DNA of 12,036 nt from Chloromonas sp. AAM2 (taxonomy: Eukaryota; Chlorophyta; Chlorophyceae; Chlamydomonadales; Chlamydomonadaceae), in assembly GCA_004335635.1 (NCBI GenBank), contig QAXH01003168.1, positions 1 through 12,036 on the forward strand, written 5' to 3'. A program made the translations under genes and the position numbers. This document shows positions 1 to 8,621 of the stretch, one piece after another. How positions within the stretch are numbered: position 1 is the first letter of the stretch; each line of letters begins with the position of its first letter. Below the pieces are notes generated by a model that saw only the letters and a list, made by a program, of their open reading frames with translations, was not told the DNA's origin and ran no database searches.

Positions 1-2673
1 TTGGTACGCTTGTGTGGTTTGGTATCCCAACTGTCAGTGGCAGTGAAGGTGTGCAATGCTCGCACGTGGTAAGGCCATGCAAGGGCTTGCAGCAGTGAGA
101 CGACAGGGCCGAACAGGAAAACTCCTGCACCCAATAGCCTAGCGTTGTGGCGCTTTGCCTGGTTGGCTGGGCCTGCCTGTAGCTTGAATGTATCTGGGCT
201 GGTTTCAGCCTGACACCAAATACAAGAAAAGTGGACAGTTCTGGAAGAGTTCCACGTAAGAGTTGTCACGTGAGAGTCTGCACTGCACCGCTCACTTTGC
301 AGTAATAGCCAGGGGCGCTACCGCTGCTGCCACCAGCCCCGGCTCCATGAACAGCGGCAGAACGCCGTGACTGTTGGCTGGCCGTCTGTTCCAGAACGTC
401 TGCTGCTGCCACACCACCGATGTGCTGCCCTGGAACGACCCCTCGTGCAGCAGGGGGGCGCCTAAGTAGGCGGCGGCAAGGTCCAGCAGAAGCAGGGCGT
501 AACCCAGCACGGCGCACAGGGCCTGCGGGGCATGCGGCATGAGGTCAGTAAGTGGCACACTTGAGGCGGCACAGGGTTATGGGCCCGCTGTAATACATTG
601 TTTGGTAATACATTGTTTGGTTGAGAAGTCATAGCTGCTTTCCTTGTGAACAGAGATGGCAGAGCCGAGCATACACTGAGCATGTTATCGTGTTTGTTGA
701 GTTATGGTCAGTCGTTCAAGGATATCAAGGAGGAAGTGCTAGCTTGCCAGCTGCCTGGCCCAGCCGCACCTGTGCTTGCTGTGCTGACTGCGCACCGACC
801 AGGCTGTCCGGCAGTCTCAGCCCACACAGGCTCACGCTGATGCCCCCCCCTGTGTGTGCCATAGCGGGAGCCACAGGACCACCCTGTGAACTGTATGCAC
901 CACCCGCACCGTCGCAGAGCCCCGCGCCAGCGGCCCCGACCGCCAGTCGGCCGGACAGTGAGCCTGAAATCCTGTGTAGGTCCTGTAGCGACACGCCAGG
1001 GCCTGCTCGGGCCGTGCCGGGCGGGCTGGGCCCAGCCGTGCTACCCGCTGTGTGTGCCAATGAGCCGGAGCCGGGCCCGGAGCCGGTGCCTGTGGCAGCC
1101 AGCGGAGGGTGGGCGTGGGCAGGGGGTGCACAGCGCAGCCCAGCTATTCGCAGGGGGAGTATTTCTAGCAGCTGTGAAACCTTTGCGCGTTGTTCGGCAA
1201 GTAGCCCTAGCCTGCAGGGCAGCGGACACAGCCACACTTACGCAAACACAGCAGCCCAGAGTGCCCGTCAACGCACTTGAAACTGCTGGTACATCTGCCA
1301 CTCTGCCCTTGCGCATGCAACCGGTCTCATTGGTCACTGGCCAACTCGCTGCCTCGTTTGCGGCACAGGCCCGTCCAGACCATCTGCACCACTGTTCTGA
1401 AATTCATGGTGATGCGACATTGCCAGGTCCAGATAGGCCCTGGTAAAACTTGAGATTCAAAAATGACCCTTGGCCAAAATAAAACCTGGAACACTAATCT
1501 GCACATGCCGTCACCCTTGCTGCCTGCCCCTTGGCCAATGCACGTGCCTGTCCCATGTGTTTCCCGTACCATGCGTGCAGCACTGCCATTTCGTGCGTGC
1601 GCAGCTCCTGTGGCAGTACCAGGGGCGCCACTGACAGCCGGGCAGTGGTCAGCTGGGCCGCCTTGGAACCGATGGTTGACCGTCGTGCCTGATTGGCGCG
1701 CCGCTGGCTCTCTGCGGCCTCCCGCACTGCACACAAGATAAGCTAAACAGGTTGGAAAGAATAAGGAAGCTGGGCATGGAAGCCCAGTGGTGTTGCATGC
1801 AGAGCAGAACCCTTTCCAGACGTCAAGGTAGACATCACTGTCGGCATGTGGCTTGAGCTTGTACCATTTGAAACACTTGCATTCATGCTCATAATCAATC
1901 TAACCAGGCAGGCGGAGAGTGCTGCTATGATGGCGTTAGCTGTACTCCATGCAGCAGGACGCGCCATTGTGTGTGGATCAGGTATGCAGCCCTGATGCTT
2001 TGAAGAAATGTGCATCAGGGCAGGCGGTTGCCTCAGCTGCACCCTATGCATGGTCCGGCCACACACCCTTGGCACATTCTGCCTGTTTCTGTGCCGCTGC
2101 AGCTGTGAGCAACTCCAACTGACGCTGTGCCTTGAGGCGACTGCACTCCTGCTGCTCCACAACATACTGCGAGCACATGCACCTTCACCCCTCATGAGAT
2201 GCCACAACGCCAGAGGGACAGCTTCCACGAGGTCATCAGCAACACTTTCATCGTGCATACAGAGGTCAGCAGGACCAGCAGATGATGTGCTTCACAAGCC
2301 AGCTACATTGTCTGTTTCCTAACGCAGTGCTGCAGTCAGGTCTGACAAAGCAAGCTGTTATGCAGCAATTTGCAAGCAACATCAACCATCAACAAAGACT
2401 GTCAAACACACAGAGTCCAGGCCAGTTGGCGATGCTCGTGAAGCATTAGCACAGTGTTGATCATATCTGTTGCTTCAGTGATGTTGGCACAGGTACGGAG
2501 CCCTCCGCACAGGGGTGCCCCAAAACCCTGGTTCCACGCACCTGCTGTTCGAGCAGTCCGTTCAGCTTGGACAATGATTCGGCACGAATCTTGTGCAAGC
2601 GCTGCAGGGCTGAACGACGGTCGGCAAGGGAACTAACAAACACACCTTTCCTATCTCTCCGCTGATTGCTCAT
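1..2673 (-). CDS. ATG14: ATG14/VPS38 (UVRAG-like) subunit of the class III PI3-kinase complex, 3' end outside window
   Basis: Atg14/Vps38 proteins are coiled-coil subunits that direct the Vps34-Atg6 lipid kinase to autophagosome or endosome membranes. Exons I can read: 2673-2542 (44 codons, ending LLEQQ, donor CAG/GTGCGT), 2166-2067, 1726-1515, about 1211-770, 522-296 and about 198-1. Phases match between exons 1-2-3 and 4-5; exons 5 to 6 match if the acceptor is at 199. The exon 3 to exon 4 join is unresolved: exon 3 leaves in phase 0, while exon 4 needs phase 1 or 2, so a small exon or another splice site is missing. Exons 1-3 are coiled coil (RLHKIRAESLSKLNGLLEQQ, VEQQECSRLKAQRQLELL). Exon 4 gives EQRAKVSQLLEILPLRI, then about 100 Gly/Ala/Pro-rich residues, then SVSLCGLRLPDS. 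Exon 5 gives LGYALLLLDLAAAYLGAPLL and WQQQTFWNRRP. These follow the order of plant ATG14: FPLR, RLP, LGY, APALH, WQ..(S/F)(Y/F)W. The ATG at 2673 has an in-frame TGA a few codons upstream. A UVRAG/VPS38 identity rather than ATG14 remains possible. Confidence 0.75.
591..620. repeat. 15-bp perfect tandem duplication in an intron
   Basis: The 15-mer TAATACATTGTTTGG occurs twice head to tail at 591-605 and 606-620. It lies inside the intron between exons 4 and 5 of the minus-strand ATG14-like gene (769-523), about 70-100 bp upstream of the exon 5 acceptor in transcript direction. It looks like a recent slippage or repair duplication; no function is evident. Confidence 0.85.
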
Positions 2674-3219
2674 CCCTTTGTCTTGAAGTCATCGGGCGCT
2701 ATGACCTCCGGTGCAAATGTGTCAAAAATTTCCCGGCACGATCACGTGCTCGACCAAATGGACGTTTTCCCGGGTTGCATTGAGCCTTGGTCACCTGTTC
2801 GCGTCTGATTTCGCGAATCGTCGGTAACGAGCTGTTGCACGTCTTGTTTGCTCTACGCATCCCACCACTATCCATTGATTGCTGTAAGATCTTGGGGAGT
2901 ACGAGCAGGTGAGCCTCGTTTGGGCAGCTTATCGTTTTATCACGCTGAGAGATGCAGCGTTTATGCAATGTGTGTTGATTATGGTGCAAACTTTGCTGAG
3001 AAATCAAAACTGCGCCTGGCTGTTGCAGTAACCATCAAGGACGTCGTCAGGCTTGCGACCTGGTGACACTCGCGCAGCATGCAGCTTTCATTAGTTGGAT
3101 CAAGAGAGGCTGCAGCTTTACTGAGCCACAGCAGCGGGAAGGCACATTCAAGCTTCTGAACCCTCGGTGACTCGAACCAACACTCTTCCTGTCTAACCTC
3201 CCCATTGGATAACTAGAAC
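2674..3219. promoter_or_regulatory. Divergent intergenic region between the ATG14-like and MATE genes
   Basis: This 546-bp gap separates two head-to-head start codons (2673 minus, 3220 plus), so both 5' untranslated regions and promoters should lie here. I see no TATA box or other core element I would defend. Short open frames here (minus 3007-2699, plus 2848-3066) have no recognisable motif and are probably chance. An unseen 5' exon of the ATG14-like gene could still lie here, because many family members have a longer N-terminus. Confidence 0.5.
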
Positions 3220-4593
3220 ATGGCTTCATGGCTGTCCAATAGCCCTGTAGCTAACGCAAGGCAGGTTTCCACGCCAAAGGCCTCAGCACCAGTGGCCGCT
3301 TCATGGCCTCTGGCCACTGCACCACCCAGGCGTGGCCCAACGACATGGGTGGCGCTCGCCTCCCGCTTGTGGGACATTTCCTGGCCACTGTCAGGCATGG
3401 AGGTCCTCACCTTTGCCAAGGAGCTCATCATCACCTCCTTTGTGGGCCATCTTGGGTCTTTTGAGCTCTCCTCCCTTGTGCTATCCCAAACCTTGTACAA
3501 CGTGACAGGCAATGCACCTATGCTGGGGATCGTAGTGGCGATGGAAACCTTCTGCGGGCAAGCTTACGGCGCCAAGCGGTATCAGACAGTGGGCGTGGTG
3601 CTGCAACGTGCACTGCTGATCACATTTCTCTTCAATCTGATGATGGTAGCATTCTGGGGACAGGCGGAGTGGATCATGGTTCGCATGGGCCAGGATCCAG
3701 ACATCGCACGCGCAGCAGGCCATTTTACAGTGCTTCTGGCGCCTGCACTACTGCTAGATGGAGTGGAACAGTGCTGTCGGCGCTACCTAGCCGCCCAGAG
3801 TGTTGTTCAACCGCTCATGTACGTCACTCTTGGCGCCACCCTTCTCACTCCCTTGTATCTATGGTTCTTCATCAACCAGTAAGTCACGTGGGTCAAGCCA
3901 GCCTGTCTGATGCCTTGTGTCAGGCAACAACCAGGTGTTTTTGTCCTGGATTTGAAGTAACAAGTCGTGGAGGCCCTGAACACTGCAGCAGGTTGGGCAA
4001 GCAGAGCAGATGCACAAGCGCGTGCGTCAGCACTGCCACCCTCTGACTTCACAAGTGTCTTTGAGCCACAGATGCTGTGCAGCGCTTTGCCAGCTGAGTC
4101 AGCTGTCCAGCTAGCTACCACTGGCAACATGCTACTGCTGGCTAGGGAAGCTTCAGTGGAGCTGCTTAACAGGCAGTGCCTCAGCATCAGCAAGCCTCAC
4201 GCATCCTGACGACCAGCGTGTGTGTGCATGTGTCTGCAGGTGCAAGTGGGGCCTGTTTGGTGCAGCGATAGCGTGGGACTGCGTGCAGCTGACCTCCTGC
4301 GGAGGCCTCATCCTGTACATCATCTGGTACACTGCCCAGCAAGTGTGTGAACAACCTTGTGGGAAGGGGTCAAGGGCAGGAGTCTGGGCAGAAACACATG
4401 AATAGAATCGTTTATGCAGCTTTATGGGAGCTTGTTACGTGGATAGGCCCAAGGGCAGGATCGGGCTTTTTCCCCGAAATAGTTGACCGTGGACTCGTTT
4501 TTTGCGGCTGACGTTTACAATTGCGCATCCTGTTCACTAACGAACCCAGATCACTAAGTAAGCAGGCAGGTGCTTGGCATTCTCACTCTCATG

Positions 4594-4631
<38 letters not shown>

Positions 4632-5963
4632 ACCTTCCCTGCTTGTGTGCTCCACAGGAGCCCAGCAGACGCACCTGGCATGGGCTTGCCCGCGAGTGCC
4701 TGTCCGACTGGGTCATGTACCTCAAGGTTGCAGCGCCCTCCATGGTCATGATCTGCCTGGACTGGTGGACCTTTGAGATCATTGTCATTCTCAGTGGGCT
4801 GCTGCCCAGGCCTGAGATGACCATGAGCATGATGGGCATCACCTTCAACGTGCACGCCGTGTGCTTCTTCGCCGCACACGGCTTGTCGGGGGCGGCTTCC
4901 ACACGCGTGGGGAACGAGCTGGGGGCAAGCAGACCGCGGCTGGCCTGGCTCAACACACAGGTGCAGGGTGGGGTTAGCTCAGTGCAAGGGAGGAGACTGG
5001 AGAAGCTGCGGACAGTGTGTTGTGGGCTTCTGTGATGGTCTATTGTGTGGTAGATTACCAGCAGATAAATGAGGTCAGTGTATGACCTGGGCTGCGTAGC
5101 AGGGCAAGGAGATAGCAGGGCAGCAAAAGCTGATCACTGTGCACATTGCAAACACACAAGCTTTGAACATCCGTCCGTGCTTTGAGTTGTTGTAGTGTAA
5201 AACCTCTGATGCAGTGCAAGGTGGCACACATGTTGCTCACCATGGGGCAGCATTGGTGAGGCTGGGCGTTCCAGGGCAGGATGCCGCATGGCGATATACC
5301 GTGGCACAGTTTGAAACATATGCAGGTCGCATACTGTCTGGACGTGCTTCCGTAGTGTCGAGCGCAAGTGCCAGAATCTTCGTTCTTGGCAGCATTGGCA
5401 TCATGAACATAATGATGTGCCTCTCCTGTTATGCCTCTCAGGTGGCTGTGCTGATGGGCACTATATCTATGATCCTCTTTGCGGGCCTGCTGATGCTCTT
5501 CCGCAACCAGCTGGGCGCTATCTTCTCCACAGACCCCGAGGTCATCCGCCTCACGTCCTTTGCCGTGCCCACCCTCGCCATTTCACTCATTGGAGAGGGA
5601 GCCAACACCGTTTTGGCAGGCGTGCTGCGTGGCTGCGGGCGACAAAAGATTGGAGCCATCATCAACCTGTCGATGTACTGGGGTCTGGGGCTGCCCTTCT
5701 CCTGCTTGTTGGCGTTCAAGATGGGTCTGGGTGCCATGGGCTTGTGGACAGGACTGGCCTGCACGGCCTCACTTCAGTCGTTCATCTTGACGTACATCGT
5801 GTTCAAGTTTGATTGGACGGCTGAAGTGCACCGCGCTAAGGAGCTGATAGCGAGTGGAGAGGCTGAGTTTGACATAGAGGAAGAGACAGAGGAGTATGAT
5901 GCAGACAGAATGGAAAACATAGAGCTGCTGGATCGGCCGGGCAAGGAAATGCATACGAACTGA
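3220..5963 (+). CDS. MATE family efflux transporter (plant DTX type), four exons, complete
   Basis: This is a 12-helix secondary transporter of the multidrug and toxic compound extrusion family, which exports organic cations, metabolites or hormones in exchange for protons or sodium. Exons are 3220-3878, 4240-4342, 4658-4960 and 5442-5963. Donors are GTAAGT, GTGTGT and GTGCAG, all acceptors are CAG, and exit phases are 2, 0 and 0, giving 528 residues. The start ATG (AACATGGCT) has an in-frame TAG two codons upstream. Family signatures are METFCGQAYGAKRY (residues 108-121), LDWWTFEIIVILSGLLP (288-304), STRVGNELGAS (335-345), GVLRGCGRQKIGAIINL (415-431) and DWTAEVHRAKELI (479-491). The last of these matches the C-terminal cytoplasmic end of plant DTX proteins. 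The N-terminal 45 residues are Ala/Pro/Ser-rich and could be a targeting or disordered tail; the C-terminus is acidic (DIEEETEEYDAD). Length is normal for plant DTX proteins. Substrate and membrane cannot be told from sequence. Introns are 361, 315 and 481 bp. Confidence 0.95.
4594..4630. repeat. (ACA)12 microsatellite in MATE intron 2
   Basis: A pure trinucleotide run of 12 ACA units plus one base occupies 37 bp. It ends 27 bp before the exon 3 acceptor AG/G at 4656-4658 of the MATE gene, so it sits where the branch point and polypyrimidine tract normally lie. It is non-coding: frames reading through it give poly-Asn or poly-Thr and do not join the MATE frame. Confidence 0.95.
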
Positions 5964-6828
5964 GATCACAAAGGCTTTGTTATCATGACTGGATACACCC
6001 GACGTGATCCACTCAGGGAGTGCTGCATCAGTCATATCTGCCGCACAACCTTTCCGGTACTGTCACGTGAACAACACGACTGTGACACAACTGATGACAA
6101 TCTGGTTTCGACTGTGACCATGACTTTGACATGAGATAGGGCATTTGAGAGACGATGAGCATTGAACCACTTACATATTTACAGGCCCCTTTTTTGGTCT
6201 AATGAGGTCTGCGGTAAGAATAGCACCTCGAGGGGTTGGCCACCACCATTACTATCGCGGTGTGTGGCAATCCCCTTCACTTGCAGGTTGGACGGGTTGC
6301 AGTCCCTCCCCTCACGTGACCAGGGTGTGTGAGAAAAAATGGCCAGGAGTTACGCCGCTTGGCTTTGCCAACAAAAGCAGGGCGGCTTGAAGAGGGTCCT
6401 CAATAGTTTGCATGTGATAAACAGTTGCCTCAGTGCATCTCCTTGCGCGTGCTCCATACCAGACTGTTTCAGTCTCAGATTCACTAGGATGCCTGCGCCC
6501 TTATCTGATTTGCTCAGCAACTGAAAGAGCGGTGGTGCTTTATCAATAGATGTCCGTGACATACGGTCAGCTTGTCATCACAATCCTTGACGCATTGCCT
6601 GTGCCTAGCAACGCAAACTCAACAGAGCACGTTTGATGGTTACCTAGCTTTTGAGAGAGGGAGAGAGAGATGCTACTCTACTGGTGCAAGCAAGTGTCTG
6701 TCAGTTTCATAGCTGTACCGCCAAGCAGTGTGTAATTAGGTAGTGACTGTGAGCTGGCACGTGTCCAGTGTGGAGTTCGCCATGAGGCTGTTATTTAGTG
6801 GCTGGCAACGAGGTGTGTTCAGCATTAA
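5964..6828. other. Intergenic region downstream of the MATE gene
   Basis: About 865 bp follow the MATE stop codon. They presumably hold its 3' untranslated region; a TGTAA pentamer, the usual green-algal poly(A) signal, is at 6731-6735, but that is far (768 bp) from the stop and may be chance. A short GA-rich run is at 6653-6670. Open frames are short and show no known motif. I see no RNA gene here. Confidence 0.4.
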
Positions 6829-7107
6829 CATTTTGGTGCGTTTGGATGCTTGGCATGGCAGTGCGGCTTGTTTGCCTTGGACTACAGTGGACGCTCCACT
6901 CTAGTATTTCAGTTCTTGAAACGCTCTAGTGCTGTTATAAGTGTGGAGCGCCTACTTGACAATCTTGATGCGCATATGTAGCAGGATGGAGGCCACGTAG
7001 TGACTGCCAACCTCCTTGAGTACGCACTTGCAAAACACAGCTGGAAAAACATAACTGAAGCTAGTCTTTTTATGATTAAAAGCACATGTATAGCAGACAT
7101 GGCATAA
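6829..7107 (+). pseudogene. Coding-like relic with one internal stop, unrecognised family
   Basis: One plus-strand frame stays open from just after a TAA (6826-6828) to a TAA at 7105-7107, except for a single TAG at 6979-6981. On both sides of that stop the translation looks protein-like: VFQFLKRSSAVISVERLLDN before it, and GGHVVTANLLEYALAKHSW followed by KNITEASLFMIKS after it. Both parts are helical-looking with balanced charge. It lies directly upstream of the methyltransferase relic but in a different frame, so it may be an N-terminal or neighbouring part of the same decayed insertion. I do not recognise the family, and chance cannot be excluded for a frame this short. Confidence 0.3.
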
Positions 7108-7731
7108 AAAAAGGTTCTCTGCTGGAAGATAGCCCTGTGGAACGTCAGCTGCTGCGGTATACACGGTACACAGTGACAGTCCCTATTTCCGATCGTACTA
7201 CTGCTCTGATCTGGCGATTACCTTCTAAGGTTGAGCTCAGGTTGGTGGACGAGCTGACGCCTGCATTGGTGTTTGTGGAGAATGTGCCTGCCGTCCTGAA
7301 GCTGGGCATGTCACACATAGCACATGAGCTCATCCTGGGCTCTTCCACAAGCGTGGGTATGAGCTGAGGTGGTGCCTGCCAAGGATGTTGGGGCACCTCA
7401 TGTGCGCAGACGCTTCTTTTGTCTGGCCCTGTGCCCAGGCTTTGAGCTTGACCCGGCAGCTATCGCCCACAACGCCAAATTATTTGATTGGTCACCACAG
7501 GCAGAACCACCACGCATGGTGCACAAGACTGCTGCTAGCACGCGGTACAGCAGGCGGCGGCATGGCATGCTGGGCAACGCTGTCGTGCCTGATGCTGTGA
7601 GAAAAGCGTTTGTGCATCTGTGCATCGTGGAAGCAGCTAGTATGATCAATAGCAAGGTGCTGCCTCTACCTCTCCTCTCTACCTCTGTGATGCCTCTACT
7701 CTCTGCCTCTGTGATGCAATCAGGCAGCTAG
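7086..7731 (+). pseudogene. Cytosine-C5 DNA methyltransferase relic, frameshifted and 5'-truncated
   Basis: Three pieces in three frames line up in the order of the C-terminal half of a cytosine-C5 methyltransferase. Frame A (7086-7367) holds LVDELTPALVFVENVPAVL; its ENV at 7278-7286 is motif VI, whose Glu contacts the target cytosine. Frame B (7340-7375) reads LFHKRGYELRWC, the expected continuation. Frame C (7369-7731) holds AKDVGAPHVRRRFFCLAL (motif VIII-like, 7381-7434) and GMLGNAVVPDAVRKAF (motif X, GNAV at 7573-7584), with FDWSPQAEPPRMV between them. The overlaps are too short to hold introns, so two single-base frameshifts are the simplest reading. Motif I (FxGxG) and the catalytic Pro-Cys of motif IV are not found upstream, so the 5' half is missing or too decayed. 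The GNxVVPD-type end recalls methyltransferases of large algal DNA viruses; viral origin is inference. It lies between two convergent host genes. Confidence 0.65.
7661..7714. repeat. Imperfect tandem repeat, pyrimidine-rich
   Basis: Two adjacent related units, 7661-7690 and 7691-7714, both begin TGCCTCTAC and end CCTCTGTGA; the second lacks six bases. The repeat falls just after the GNAV motif of the methyltransferase relic and accounts for the repetitive tail of its last open frame (LPLPLLSTSVMPLLSASV), which is therefore probably not real protein. Confidence 0.8.
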
Positions 7732-8621
7732 CTCGGCGGCCAGTGTGAATCTTTAGATTGCGCGCTCGGAAAACATCAGGGCTGTCACGCCGTCCTTGAC
7801 GACCCATGGGCCAGCCTTCTTTGTGGACCTGCCCTCCACAGCCACCACACGCACACGCCCTGCCTTGCATCGCATTCAGTGTAAGTGTCTGTTTGCTACT
7901 GCACATGCTTCCTGCCCTGTCCACGCCCACGCACAAAGGTATCCGTCGACCAGGAGTTGTTTCAGTCCAGTCCATCAATCAGATGGTGGCACAAAAGGCT
8001 TGGTCCTCATGCACTGGATATCTGGCCACGTCACTCCTTGCAAAATGCATGATTGCCTTGCACAGCTGTTGGAGCCTCCAGCGCAACTCCTTGGACTGAT
8101 CCATACCAAAGAAAGTACAGCTTGCAGCACACTGTCAGTGCCACTGTCGATTCCTATTGCATTGAGATGCCACCATGTGTGAAGCCAGCCCTGTATTTGT
8201 GGCTTCAGGTCCTATTCCAGGACCTCTGTCGCGGTCAACTGATTGCAGTGCAGCACGCTGTCCAGTACATGATAAAGGCAATTGCCTCAAAAGCTAAGAT
8301 CAACCTGCCATATGCAGCAGAACCTGGGTGCTCTCGCTTTCAGAAGAAGCCCTGTACGCCAACGAAATGAGCAAAAAACACTGCAGTGTCAATCAGCATT
8401 TCGTCCTACGGATCCCAATCTGACCGTGATGCTGACACTCTGAAAAAACTGAGAAAAAGATGGCAAGCATGTTTTTTTTCTCGCTTCTTGTTGCCAAACA
8501 AGGGTCTAATTTGCTTGTGATCTCGTATTTTGCCCAGGACAGGCGCTGTCAAATCATTATGTGTGGACACGTGCTGCCGAGCAGAGCTGCAGGAGCATGT
8601 GACTGGCCACCTCCCTGGATG
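7732..8621. other. Region between the methyltransferase relic and the Derlin stop codon
   Basis: No gene is clear in these 890 bp. A plus-strand stretch around 7770-7870 (LTTHGPAFFVDLPSTATT) and another at 7940-8096 (VSVQSINQMVAQKAWSS) read as protein-like and might be further decayed pieces of the methyltransferase region, but no motif is decisive. A plus-strand open frame at 8053-8370 has no recognisable domain. The part nearest 8621 should contain the Derlin 3' untranslated region; no TGTAA on the minus strand was seen here. A 12-bp palindrome lies at 8378-8389. Confidence 0.35.
8378..8389. repeat. 12-bp perfect palindrome
   Basis: ACACTGCAGTGT equals its own reverse complement. It lies about 235 bp beyond the Derlin stop codon, in likely 3' untranslated or intergenic sequence. 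There is no loop, so it is a weak candidate for an RNA hairpin and could simply be chance. Confidence 0.6.

Noticed and set aside
621..1446. Long plus-strand open frames (621-1280 and 886-1446)
   Set aside because: They lie opposite exon 4 of the ATG14-like gene, where GC-rich coding sequence leaves antisense frames open; their translations are Pro/Ala/Ser-rich with no family motif.
3130..3210. Possible minus-strand tRNA, suggested by GGTTCGAGTC
   Set aside because: The putative T-arm stem has a mismatch next to the loop, and no acceptor or anticodon stem of the right length can be folded around it.
5214..5441. In-frame extension upstream of the last MATE exon
   Set aside because: The frame is open back to 5214, but a good acceptor (CTCTCAG) at 5441 and the match to the MATE family start at 5442; the upstream translation has no MATE features, so it is intron.
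7145..7396. Minus-strand open frame opposite the methyltransferase relic
   Set aside because: It is Ser/Thr-rich with no motif, while the plus strand shows ENV, the arginine motif and GNAV in order.
8053..8370. Plus-strand open frame of 105 residues downstream of the relic
   Set aside because: No domain, no homologue recognised and no convincing splice context; treated as chance or decayed sequence.
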